Source: Pedobacter cryoconitis (GTDB lineage: Bacteria > Bacteroidota > Bacteroidia > Sphingobacteriales > Sphingobacteriaceae). Taken from it: a DNA stretch of 64,000 nucleotides. The notes beneath the pieces were generated by a model. The model worked only from the letters and a program-made list of their open reading frames with translations, did no database searches and was not told the origin of the DNA. The stretch's first letter is position 1, and the number at the start of each line of letters is the position of its first letter. Location: contig NZ_JACHCE010000005.1 in the NCBI RefSeq assembly GCF_014200605.1, forward strand, positions 310,001 through 374,000. The letters are read 5' to 3'. Both the position numbers and the translations under genes were made by a program. This document shows positions 45,870 through 53,749 of this stretch, one piece after another.

Positions 45870-45913
45870 AACCCGTAAAGCCCCTAAATCTGAATTTAGG
45901 GGCTTTACGGGTT
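45870..45913. terminator. Bidirectional hairpin, 20-bp arms
   Basis: Arms 45870-45889 and 45894-45913 are perfectly complementary with a 4-base loop and the core AAAGCCCCTAAAT. It separates the exported protein gene (+) from the convergent reductase-like gene (-). T tracts are short. Confidence 0.7.
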
Positions 45914-45920
45914 AAATAAG

Positions 45921-46934
45921 TTAATTTACTGGTGTTTCTTCTTCTGTGATGATGATTCCAAATTCCTGCAAACGGGTTATTGCTGTATCAATTGATAAAA
46001 GCGTTTCAGGAATAAATATTCCTCCTTTTTCTGGAGCAGTCTGACCACCTAAACCAAAAATACCTTCCATGATGATAAATACACCTGTTGCAGTTAAATG
46101 AGATTGTCCTTTAGGATCAGAAACCAGTGTACGTAGTCTGGATGTTTTACCAGATAACAAAACACCTTCTATATCAATATATAAATCGTGAGAAGCTTCC
46201 AGGTTATTATTAGTACCTATGGATTTGCCTATAGCCAGGTCAAAGCGGACATTTGGAGAATCAGTTATACCTGCAATACTCGGAACATCAAGGGTACTCA
46301 TTGGATAGCCTGTAATTGTTGTACCTTCCTGTAAATGAAATGTTCTGCCTTCCTCTTTAGCCTCTACGACCTGCCATTTCCCTTGTTGACGTAATAAAGC
46401 CTTGCCAACAAAACTATCCCACTGAGCTACTACCATTGGTCCTATAGGGTCTAACTCATCATATAGACAAGCCGTTTCTATCCGGTTTATGCTACTGAAT
46501 TTTTTTGCGGCTTGCTTTGCTGCCAATGTTAATATTCCTGCCTGCCAATGGCTTGCCAGCACAATAGGAGCAGAGGGAGTCTTTTGCAGCGAAAGAAATA
46601 CTATTGGGGAAATTTCTTCGGCAAGACCAGTGATACCGATATATGCAATTCCGTTTGCAACAGCAGCTTCCTGCAAAATATTGTTGTAATCTTCCATTGC
46701 TGTAATGATCAGATCAACAGCGCCATATGCTTTGAGTTCAAATCTTTTTTCTAAATCTAGATATGCTGTTTCTGCATTACCCAGTTCTTTACTAAATTCT
46801 TCTCCGTTTTGTGGATTTCTACCAGCCAGAACTAATTCGATAGATTGATAATTTTTTCTGATGAGACGTGCAATGTTACTTCCTACATGTCCATAACCAC
46901 CAGCAATTAAAATACGCTTTTTCTGTAATTCCAT
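45921..46934 (-). CDS. Saccharopine dehydrogenase-like NAD(P)-binding protein
   Basis: The 337-residue protein begins with a Rossmann motif (RILIAGGYGHVGSNIARLI) and resembles saccharopine dehydrogenase NADP-binding and related SDR/reductase proteins (LVLAGRNPQNGEEFS, YLDLEKRFEL, IITAMEDYNNILQEAA). The C-terminal part contains a larger catalytic-type domain with IEMEGIFG-like IIMEGIFGLGG. A precise reaction is not evident. It is divergent from a TetR regulator and the shared intergenic region holds two palindromes, so repression by that regulator is likely. Confidence 0.75.
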   Translation of the reverse strand: MELQKKRILIAGGYGHVGSNIARLIRKNYQSIELVLAGRNPQNGEEFSKELGNAETAYLDLEKRFELKAYGAVDLIITAMEDYNNILQEAAVANGIAYIGITGLAEEISPIVFLSLQKTPSAPIVLASHWQAGILTLAAKQAAKKFSSINRIETACLYDELDPIGPMVVAQWDSFVGKALLRQQGKWQVVEAKEEGRTFHLQEGTTITGYPMSTLDVPSIAGITDSPNVRFDLAIGKSIGTNNNLEASHDLYIDIEGVLLSGKTSRLRTLVSDPKGQSHLTATGVFIIMEGIFGLGGQTAPEKGGIFIPETLLSIDTAITRLQEFGIIITEEETPVN

Positions 46935-46959
46935 TTTGAATAAATAATAGTTTATGACT

Positions 46960-46975
46960 TAGGTCAGGTGACCTA
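46960..46975. promoter_or_regulatory. Operator palindrome 1 (TetR-type)
   Basis: TAGGTCAGGTGACCTA: 7-bp arms around two bases. It lies nearer the minus-strand reductase-like gene, 26 bases before its start. Confidence 0.75.
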
Positions 46976-46987
46976 TTAATTCAAATG

Positions 46988-47003
46988 TAGGTCATTTGAC
47001 CTA
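46988..47003. promoter_or_regulatory. Operator palindrome 2 (TetR-type)
   Basis: TAGGTCATTTGACCTA shares the TAGGTCA/TGACCTA arms of the first site; the centres are 28 bases apart. It lies 41 bases before the TetR gene and just ahead of its presumed -33 element. Confidence 0.75.
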
Positions 47004-47004
47004 A

Positions 47005-47036
47005 TTGCTGTAATAAATATTTTTACTTTATTTTTG
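47005..47036 (+). promoter_or_regulatory. Candidate promoter of the TetR gene
   Basis: TTG (47005-47007), 21 bases, then TATTTTTG (47029-47036) match the Bacteroidota consensus. The operator ends one base before the TTG, so a bound repressor would block polymerase. Transcription would start almost at the ATG (47045), giving little or no leader. Confidence 0.5.
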
Positions 47037-47044
47037 TGTGACAA

Positions 47045-47611
47045 ATGGATAAGAAAGAAGAGAGATTAAACCATATTTTAAGAATTACAACGGGTATTCT
47101 CAGTCAAGAGGGTGCGGATGAGTTGTCTATGAGAAAAATAGCTAAAGCTGCTAATCTTTCTTTAAGTAATCTTCAGTATTATTATAAAGATAAGAATGAG
47201 TTGCTAATCGCGACGGCTCAATACTATTTTCAATCCTGTGCGCAGGAAGTGACCCAAACTTTAAATCTTTTAAAGGCTGAAACTACTTTTTCTATTGAGA
47301 AATTTCTGGAGAAGGTATTGGATTTACTATTGGTGAAAGGTAAGGATAGTGAGCAAAGTGTTATGTTTCGGGAAATATGGGCATTATCATCAAGAAATGA
47401 ACAGCTTGAAAAGGCTGTTGAAACCTATTATAAAAACTACTGCATTTGGATGATTGATTTGATTGCTTCTTTCTCTAAGCAACCACATGAATTGGTAAGT
47501 TTATTAGTTCCATATGTAGAAGGCTATGCAATTATGGGTTCTATACTTCCTTTAAATAAGGAAGCTGTTATCAAATTGTTAATCAAGGTGATTTTGTATA
47601 CTGAAGAATAG
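47045..47611 (+). CDS. TetR/AcrR-family transcriptional regulator
   Basis: The 188-residue repressor has the N-terminal helix-turn-helix (RLNHILRITTGILSQEGADE, SMRKIAKAANLSLSNLQYYY, DKNELLIA) and a ligand-binding domain of the usual size. It is divergent from the reductase-like gene with two matching palindromes between them, a standard arrangement for autoregulation plus control of the neighbour. The inducer is unknown. Confidence 0.9.
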   Translation: MDKKEERLNHILRITTGILSQEGADELSMRKIAKAANLSLSNLQYYYKDKNELLIATAQYYFQSCAQEVTQTLNLLKAETTFSIEKFLEKVLDLLLVKGKDSEQSVMFREIWALSSRNEQLEKAVETYYKNYCIWMIDLIASFSKQPHELVSLLVPYVEGYAIMGSILPLNKEAVIKLLIKVILYTEE

Positions 47612-47641
47612 TTTTTTTATAGTCTGGCAGAGTATAAGAAA

Positions 47642-47670
47642 TTGCTTATACATCCATTATGTTAGATTTG
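47642..47670 (+). promoter_or_regulatory. Candidate promoter of the NTF2-like gene
   Basis: TTG (47642-47644), 18 bases, then TAGATTTG (47663-47670), an exact -7 consensus. It would start transcription about 70 bases before the ATG. Confidence 0.45.
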
Positions 47671-47745
47671 TCCATGTGATCTCTTTTTTTGTCCATGTTC
47701 GATGATAGTTTGCTGATGTAATTTTGACTTAATAAATAATATATC

Positions 47746-48174
47746 ATGAAAACATCAAATGAAAATAACATCCTTTTAAGCGATGAGCAAAAACTAGCCA
47801 TTGCCAATACTTTTGTCGCCGCATTAAAAAATAACGATTGGGAGAATATGTGCTCTGTTTTGTCCCCTGATGCCACATGGACGCTACCAGGTATAAGTTT
47901 ACTTTCTGGACTTGCCAGCGGAGCGGAAGCTATTGTTAAACGCGTACAGAATTTGAAACAGTTTGGGGTTAATTTTAATCTGAAGCATATTCTTATTGGA
48001 CTTAATGGCTTTACGTTGGCATTACACAATACCGCCCAACGCGAAGAGCTGATACTGGATGAAGAGGTAGCTATTGTATTTGAGGTGATGAATGAAAAGA
48101 TTGTATCAATGGCTACTTATCTTTCTGATGTGGCTGGTATTAACCGGTTCTTTATTCCTGGTATCATTGATTAA
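47746..48174 (+). CDS. NTF2/SnoaL-like small protein
   Basis: The 142-residue protein has the pattern of the nuclear-transport-factor-2-like fold: an N-terminal helix AIANTFVAALKNNDWENMCS, then LSPDATWTLPG, and later strands REELILDEEVAIVFEVMNEK and VSMATYLSDV. Members are enzymes (cyclases, isomerases) or small-ligand proteins, so no reaction can be assigned. There is no signal peptide. It sits between the TetR gene and the inverted-repeat region. Confidence 0.7.
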   Translation: MKTSNENNILLSDEQKLAIANTFVAALKNNDWENMCSVLSPDATWTLPGISLLSGLASGAEAIVKRVQNLKQFGVNFNLKHILIGLNGFTLALHNTAQREELILDEEVAIVFEVMNEKIVSMATYLSDVAGINRFFIPGIID

Positions 48175-48263
48175 ACGGATAAATTTCTGTTTTAGGAGAC
48201 TTAAAACTATTCCGGAACCTGGGATCAATTCATAAACTACTTTTACGAAAGTTCTCTGATGCC

Positions 48264-48741
48264 TTTTTCGGTTTCCATTGATTATTTCATTATGCCCGGT
48301 ACAGAGCTTTTGAAACAATCAGTACTCCAAACTGCTGCTTTAAACATGAAACCGCCCAGGATTCCCTTTGAAAATTTACCCGTTAAACTTCCCATAATAA
48401 ATAAATGCCTTTCCACTAATGTAAGCTATTCGCGTTAAAGATTATCCTGATAAGTAAAAAATGTCCGTAATTGTCCGCAGCTGTCTGCAATTGTCCGCTT
48501 TGTCCATGGGTTAGTCAAAGGGAAAATTATAATTTCATTAATCTTCATCCGGTTATGATTTGGTTGTGCCTGAATAGAGATCGGGGTGACACCACGTTGA
48601 GAACAGGTTTTAAGCATAGTAACTCTAAGTCATTTCAACTAGTTGTTTTTACTTGGACTTGCCATAGACTCACGTTACTTTAACATTGCTCTTACCCTAA
48701 CGAGTACCCGGACAGTACCCGGCCGATATAGATTGATTATT
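48264..48741. repeat. 0.48-kb imperfect inverted repeat, left copy
   Basis: This segment matches the reverse complement of 52585-53072 over nearly its whole length, with 107 bases (48559-48665 against 52673-52779) identical. It contains a 10-bp tandem array at 48462-48501 and two GTACCCGG-type units near 48703-48722 (the right copy has three). On the minus strand a 37-codon frame (48282-48395, MGSLTGKFSKGILG) is conserved in the other copy. Its origin is unknown. It bounds the accessory segment on the left. Confidence 0.85.
48462..48501 (+). repeat. Tandem 10-bp repeats in the left inverted-repeat copy
   Basis: Four consecutive 10-mers (TGTCCGTAAT, TGTCCGCAGC, TGTCTGCAAT, TGTCCGCTTT) follow the pattern TGTCYGYARY in exact register, then TGTCC. 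Such helical-phase iterons are typical of protein-binding arrays. Confidence 0.7.
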
Positions 48742-48995
48742 TTTTTAGAAATGTACCAATCGCCGCTTTAAGTGATAGTAGGCCTTCAATATATGTGGAT
48801 ATACGATGTGACGTTCCGATTCTTGAATTGCGGGACATATCCTGAAATACGTTACGTGCTTCTTTTGTAACTTTGCCCGTTGTAAAAACAACGATTTTGC
48901 TGGCCTTGAATTTAACTGCGCGATAGGTTAGTGGGTGCGTGTCTCCGGATTCAAAATTACGATCTTTAAGCTCACTTACGTTGCCCTTTTTGGAT
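48737..48995 (-). pseudogene. Degenerate coding fragment of unknown family
   Basis: On the minus strand an open frame of ~85 codons without a clear start reads KKGNVSELKDRNFESGDTHP, then TYRAVKFKASKIVVFTTGKV and ARNVFQDMSRNSRIGTSHRI, ending AAIGTFLKK and TAA at 48737. The composition looks protein-like but I do not recognise it. A second short frame (48976-49197) overlaps its start. The two may be pieces of one frameshifted gene. Confidence 0.3.
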
Positions 48996-49236
48996 TAATG
49001 TTGGCTACAATTTGACGGGTAATTATAGAAATCTCTCCCCGCTCACTTGCGGCCTGCGGAGCCCCATGCTCATACCTCTGCGTTCCCGCTTTTGCATCTA
49101 CGGAGTGGTAGTCATCAGTTTCCTGCTTTGAAGTTTGGGCTGTGCGAGACCGAGCAGGAAGCTGAAAATGGCCTCGACATTCGTTATTAAGTGGCATTTT
49201 TGGCTTTGGTAGTTTATTAGGTGCTTTGCGATGTTT

Positions 49237-50553
49237 TTATTTTTTAGAGAAGATAAACTTTTCTCCGTTTTCCTCAAAAATCATTTCTTTAGTGCTTGGT
49301 TTAAATTCAATTTTACTTCCTTCCCATAAATTTTCAAATTTATTTTTCTCAACGGGCTCAATTGATAGCACCGATTGATCACTAAAATTAGCAAGAATGT
49401 TGGTGTTGTTCTTTGTTATTGCTATTGTTCTGGGATAGGATAAACTCATGTAATCTCCTACATATTTGTCAAGGTCTTCTTGATTTGGTTTAAAAGGCTC
49501 AAATATGATTTTATACGGTTTATTAAAATAATTACTTAAAGCAGCAATCAATACCTTTTTCTTATCATAAATAGCGCCATTTGATGTTATGGCAATAGCA
49601 AGATTTTCATCCGGAAAATAACAAAGAACTGAACCAAAACTATCGATAGAACCTCTATGCATAAATCCTTTTTTGTCATAAAATGGAAGTTCAAAAATAC
49701 CCATTCCATATTTGTCTTGAATTTGTGTCATTGTTTTTAGACTTTCAAGAGTGATGATTTCTCCTTTGAATAGATTTTTAATAAAAATCGTCAAATCATT
49801 TGGATTTGAAACTATTCCTCCTGCGCCTAGTGGAACAGATGTGTCACCCTCCGTATCTTTTTCCCATTTATCTGAAAAATGATAAGAGTAACATTCATTA
49901 TTTTGCAAATTTATTTTGCCTCCAAAATAAGTATCTCTCAATTTTAATGGTTTTACGATTTGTTCATTTAACAGCGCTTGATATGATTTATTATATATTT
50001 CCTCAAGAATTACGGTTAGTAAATAATAATTTGAATTGCTGTAAGCTGCTTTACTGTTGGGATTAAAGTCACTTTTTAACTTACTGATAATGGCTATCAT
50101 TTCTTCTTTTGATTTAGCTTCAGTATAGCCATTAGCAAAATCGTCTGCTGTTAAAAAATCAGCTATTCCACTTCGATGCTTTAATAACATTTCTATTGTT
50201 ATTTTTTCTGAATTTTCAATAGTTGGAAAAAATTCTTCAATGGTTTGGTTCAACGTTATTTTTCTGTTTTCAATTGCTTTGAATACTAATGCGGAAGTGA
50301 AAGTTTTTGTAGTAGAGCCAATGCGATACTTTGTTTTAAACGACAAATTTTCATTAGTTGCTATATCAGCTTTACCAATAGAGTTGGAGTAAATTAAGTT
50401 TCCATTTTTCGAAATGGCAATACTTCCCATGAATACATTTTTCTCGTCCATAGCTCTGAATAAACTGTCAAGTTTAGTCACATTAAGTTTCTGTGAATAA
50501 GAACTTAGAAATGCAATCCCAAAAACTAGTGTAATCCAAAGTTTTTTTATCAT
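49237..50553 (-). CDS. Secreted serine hydrolase, class C beta-lactamase fold
   Basis: The 438-residue product has a signal peptide (ends SSYSQ, residue 21). It has the penicillin-recognising motifs: Ser80-x-x-Lys83 in IGSTTKTF, Tyr171-Ser-Asn173 in AAYSNSNYYL, and His299-Arg-Gly301 (third motif, normally K/H-T-G). These fit the beta-lactamase class C/DD-peptidase family of serine hydrolases, acting on beta-lactams, D-alanyl peptides or esters. The extra C-terminal ~90 residues form a small domain common in Bacteroidota members. Resistance function cannot be inferred. It is the only intact gene inside the inverted repeats. Confidence 0.8.
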   Translation of the reverse strand: MIKKLWITLVFGIAFLSSYSQKLNVTKLDSLFRAMDEKNVFMGSIAISKNGNLIYSNSIGKADIATNENLSFKTKYRIGSTTKTFTSALVFKAIENRKITLNQTIEEFFPTIENSEKITIEMLLKHRSGIADFLTADDFANGYTEAKSKEEMIAIISKLKSDFNPNSKAAYSNSNYYLLTVILEEIYNKSYQALLNEQIVKPLKLRDTYFGGKINLQNNECYSYHFSDKWEKDTEGDTSVPLGAGGIVSNPNDLTIFIKNLFKGEIITLESLKTMTQIQDKYGMGIFELPFYDKKGFMHRGSIDSFGSVLCYFPDENLAIAITSNGAIYDKKKVLIAALSNYFNKPYKIIFEPFKPNQEDLDKYVGDYMSLSYPRTIAITKNNTNILANFSDQSVLSIEPVEKNKFENLWEGSKIEFKPSTKEMIFEENGEKFIFSKK

Positions 50554-51085
50554 TTTTTCTGCAATTTTATGGGGAAATATTACGCACCTAGCTTGTATTA
50601 GATGTAAAATAGATTTATAAGGCCTATTTTATACTGCATCATGCTAAAATAGTGGTTTTCGTTACAGCTAATATATCACTATTTCTATTACCATCTTGAT
50701 GAATTTTATCTCAGTAGGTATTACAACGGTTGCGTAATTCTTTGGCTTCTTCAATTAGGAGGCTTACCAGCCAGTTGATGATCATGTTCCTATCGCTATT
50801 TCAGTAAATAGGGCGCCTGTCTTTTGTGGCTTAAGAATAACCTAGGTTTATAAGAAAGAAATTGAATATTCCGGATGGACTAGTCTTGCGGATCGCACGG
50901 TACTACATCCGTGGATATCCAAGCAATGGCCCCTCGGTTTTGTAGACCGTAAATGGGGGGAGAGGCAATAATTGACTTATATTCGTCTTTTTTTTCTGCA
51001 AGTGTATTTTTAACAGAAACGAGGCGTGCATAAACAGTTACAAAATTTTTTGTCAATTTAGGCCTCCATTTCATTATGTTTATTG
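50554..51085. other. Intergenic stretch within the inverted-repeat element
   Basis: About 530 bases lie between the hydrolase start and the recombinase relic. A 69-codon minus-strand frame (50880-51089) begins in an ATGA overlap with the recombinase stop and reads MTINIMKWRPKLTKNFVTVY; no homolog is recognised, so coding status is doubtful. No RNA gene or terminator was identified. Confidence 0.35.
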
Positions 51086-52322
51086 TCATGCCTCTAGTTT
51101 CTCCCTCAGTCTGGCCATATCTCCGCCCAGCTTGCTATCTACCACTTTACTGTAGATTTATTTGTGTTGTACTCAATTTTTTATGCCCCAGCATCCTGCT
51201 AATGGTCTCTATTGGCACACCATTGGTCAGTGTGACGGTAGTTGCAAAGGTATGGCGGGCGATATGGAAGGTCAAAGGCTTGGTAATTCCACAAATGTCC
51301 GCAATATCCTTTAAATACCCGTTTAACTTCTGATTAGACATTACAGGCAATACTTTGCCCTCTGCCAATGCCTGTGGATGCTTGCTATACTTTTCAATGA
51401 TATGCAGTGCTTTTGGTAATAATGGCACTATTACCGGGGTATTGGTCTTTTGTCTTATGGTTTTTATCCAGAATTCGCCCTCTGCAACTTCAACAATATG
51501 CTCCGGCTTTAAATTGAATACATCAATATAGGCCAGTCTGGTATAACAATTAAAACAAACAGGTTTTTGATGGTCTGCAAACGCAAAATAGGGGAAGTTT
51601 TCGCTTCAAGGTTTGCCAGTTCCCATGTGGTCAGATATTCACGTTCAACCTTTTCAAATTTTAACTGGTAAGCGTGAAATGGATTTCTGTCCAGCCATTC
51701 CAGTTTTACAGCAAGGTTGATCATTTTACAGAAATGTTCAAGATGTTTCATGACCCCATTATTTGGCAAACATTGCAAATACACCGTTTTTATCTTCTAC
51801 CTGACGCAGGTAAATTTCAAGGTCGGTAATGAATTTATAATTCAGTTCTGACAAGAATTTATTCGCTGTGCCCTGTTTATCTTTAAGGAACTGTAGGATA
51901 TATTTTTGGGTCGTATAATAGTTTTTCATCGTTCCCCATTCCAAATTATCTTTTTCCTGCTCGTTATGGTAGTCTATCAACTTGCGGATAGTGAAGTCCT
52001 GCTGATCTTTTCCTAAAAACTTATCCTTAATCAGATCAGCAGTAATTAACTTTTTCTGTAAAAGCAGGATTTGATAGCTTTCAACAATTCCTGACCTGAA
52101 TTTTTCGAGGTAATTGTTAAGCAGGGTAATTTCCTGTCTGCTCCCTTTTGCCATACCTTTTTTTGCATTCCAGTTATTCTCTTCAATTGTCCTTTTGGTG
52201 GCAATATCAGATCTTTTACCATTTACGGTAATCCGGGCGTAGATAGGTGTCTTTCCGTTACTGGTAGTCTTGTATTTTCTCAAATAGAAGATTACTCCAA
52301 ATGTGTTCTGCTGCATACTCAT
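51086..52322 (-). pseudogene. Tyrosine recombinase, frameshifted relic
   Basis: Read piecewise on the minus strand this is a Bacteroidota-type tyrosine recombinase. The N-terminal arm-binding part starts MSMQQNTFGVIFYLRKYKTT, the core-binding helices run through KMINLAVKLEWLDRNPFHAY, and the catalytic domain has FHIARHTFATTVTLTNGVPI and SRMLGHKKLSTTQI. Shifts occur near 51775, 51540 and ~51155. At the last, the sequence that should carry the Tyr nucleophile reads INLQ-stop before the frame resumes (VVDSKLGGDMARLREKLEA). The normal length would be ~410 residues. The gene is certainly inactive. Confidence 0.78.
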
Positions 52323-52370
52323 ATCATTAAATTTGTTTACAAATGTTTTGTCATTGGCTTTAATGGTATT

Positions 52371-52393
52371 GTGCCCTATTTCAAAAGGGGCAC
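52371..52393. repeat. GTGCCC/GGGGCAC dyad upstream of the recombinase relic
   Basis: GTGCCCTATTTCAAAAGGGGCAC has near-complementary ends. It lies 48 bases before the recombinase start and resembles the dyad at 53354-53385, so it may be a recombinase-binding or attachment sequence. Confidence 0.4.
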
Positions 52394-52584
52394 AACAGAC
52401 GGATCAAGTCATCAACTTGTGGAGCAGGCTATTTTTAAGCATAAATTTTGACACGCTAAACAGAAAGTCTTTGAGCCAGGGATGTTCTGATGGCTATGAA
52501 AGTTGCTCTGAAAGCTTTCAATTTGCATGGGAATGACTCAGCCGAAACAAGGCCGTGCTGTTAGTAAATAAATTCAAAATAGCT

Positions 52585-53072
52585 AAATAATAAATCTATA
52601 TCGGCCGGGTACTGCCCGGGTACTGTTCGGGTACTCGTTAGGGTAAGAGCAATGCTAAAGTAACGTGAGAGCATGGCAAGTCCAAGTAAAAACAACTAGT
52701 TGAAATGACTTAGAGTTACTATGCTTAAAACCTGTTCTCAACGTGGTGTCACCCCGATCTCTATTCAGGCACAACCAAAGTATAACTCGTTGAAGACTGA
52801 TGAAATTATAATTATCCTTTGCCCGAACATGGACAAAGCGGACAATTGCAGACAGCTGCGGACAATTGCGGACATTTTTTACTCATCAGGATAATCTTTA
52901 ACGCGAATAGCTTACATTGGTAGAAAGGCATTTATTTATTATGGGAAGTTTAACGGGTAAATTTTCAAAGGGAATCCTGGGCGATTTCATTTTTAAAGCA
53001 GCAGTCTGGAGTACGGGTTGTTTCAAAAGTTCTGTACCGGACACAATGAAACAATCAATGGAAACCGAAAAA
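52585..53072. repeat. 0.48-kb imperfect inverted repeat, right copy
   Basis: Inverted counterpart of 48264-48741. Near its inner end it has three GGGTACTG-type units (52606-52634) where the left copy has two, and it holds the matching 10-bp tandem array. Plus-strand frame 52941-53126 (MGSLTGKFSKGILGDFIFKA) is the longer form of the small frame seen in the left copy. Confidence 0.85.
52831..52874 (-). repeat. Tandem 10-bp repeats in the right inverted-repeat copy
   Basis: Four 10-mers of the form GACAnnTGCR-G, the complement of the array at 48462-48501, in the same register. Confidence 0.7.
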
Positions 53073-53126
53073 AACAGGATCTTTCCTCCGCCTAAGCATT
53101 CCGCTGAAGCGTTGACCGATCTCTGA
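52941..53126 (+). CDS. Putative small protein encoded in the right inverted repeat
   Basis: A 61-codon frame from ATG 52941 (or TTG 52917) reads MGSLTGKFSKGILGDFIFKA and VWSTGCFKSSVPDTMKQSME. The left copy keeps the same frame for 37 codons (GILGGFMFKAAVWSTDCFKS) before a stop. Conservation of the frame across diverged copies is mild evidence for coding. The protein has no recognised family and no clear promoter. Confidence 0.3.
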   Translation: MGSLTGKFSKGILGDFIFKAAVWSTGCFKSSVPDTMKQSMETEKNRIFPPPKHSAEALTDL

Positions 53127-53444
53127 TCAAAGTAATCAGGGCGTTGAATAATGATAAATTGAACTATAGAATCAGGAAGTAATTAGCTTATTAAAGAATC
53201 GTAACCATCTGCTTTGAACTAAGAAAATATCAAACACAAAACTTGAAATTTAATCCCTAATCCACAAGTTTATGACTTGATCCCAACAGACATCAAAAAC
53301 AAGCAAAATAAAATATATAATTTATTGATAATCAGATAGATAAACCATGATTAGTGCCCTAATATAAATATTATAAATGGGGCACCGAATAGGGCACGTT
53401 TTTCTTGATTTCGATTGATATAGATAGGGCTGAGAAAAAACAAA
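53073..53444. other. Non-coding stretch between the inverted repeat and the tRNA terminator
   Basis: About 370 AT-rich bases. The only notable features are GTGCCCTAATAT...AATGGGGCAC (53354-53385) and a further TAGGGCAC (53390-53397), similar to the dyad ahead of the recombinase relic. No gene is evident apart from the end of the small frame above. Confidence 0.5.
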
Positions 53445-53476
53445 AAACCCCTTAAATCTTTGATTTTAAGGGGTTT
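53445..53476 (-). terminator. Terminator of the tRNA-Pro gene
   Basis: AAACCCCTTAAA pairs with TTTAAGGGGTTT (12 bp), followed on the minus strand by runs of T, 24 bases past the tRNA 3' end. Confidence 0.8.
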
Positions 53477-53500
53477 CGGTGCTTGTTAGCACTTTTTGTG

Positions 53501-53574
53501 TCGGGGTGGCAGGATTCGAACCTACGACCTCCTGCTCCCAAAGCAGGCGCGATACCGGGCTACGCTACACCCCG
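53501..53574 (-). tRNA. tRNA-Pro (anticodon UGG)
   Basis: On the minus strand a 74-base cloverleaf: acceptor CGGGGTG/CACCCCG with discriminator A, anticodon stem CCTGC/GCAGG around loop TTTGGGA (anticodon TGG), and T arm with GGTTCGAATCC. CCA is not encoded. Accessory DNA lies immediately beyond its 3' end. Confidence 0.95.
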
Positions 53575-53749
53575 AACTTGATCAACATTTCAGTTATAAA
53601 TAACCTTCGTTGTTGTTGGGATTGCAAAAGTACAATAATATATTTAGTTAGCAAATTTATTTTTCTTTTTTTAGGAGTAAATAAATATAAAAAAACATAA
53701 CAGATTCAATCTGTATCCGTAAACCTCTTAATATTTGTTGGTTACCTCA

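Noticed and set aside
48462..48508. Possible CRISPR array
   Set aside because: Units are 10 bp without spacers and only four copies; no cas genes are in the window.
48435..48617. 60-codon minus-strand frame in the left inverted repeat (MLKTCSQRGVTPIS)
   Set aside because: The right copy has the same start but a single-base shift midway, and the frame runs across the tandem array, so it is better explained as shared repeat DNA.
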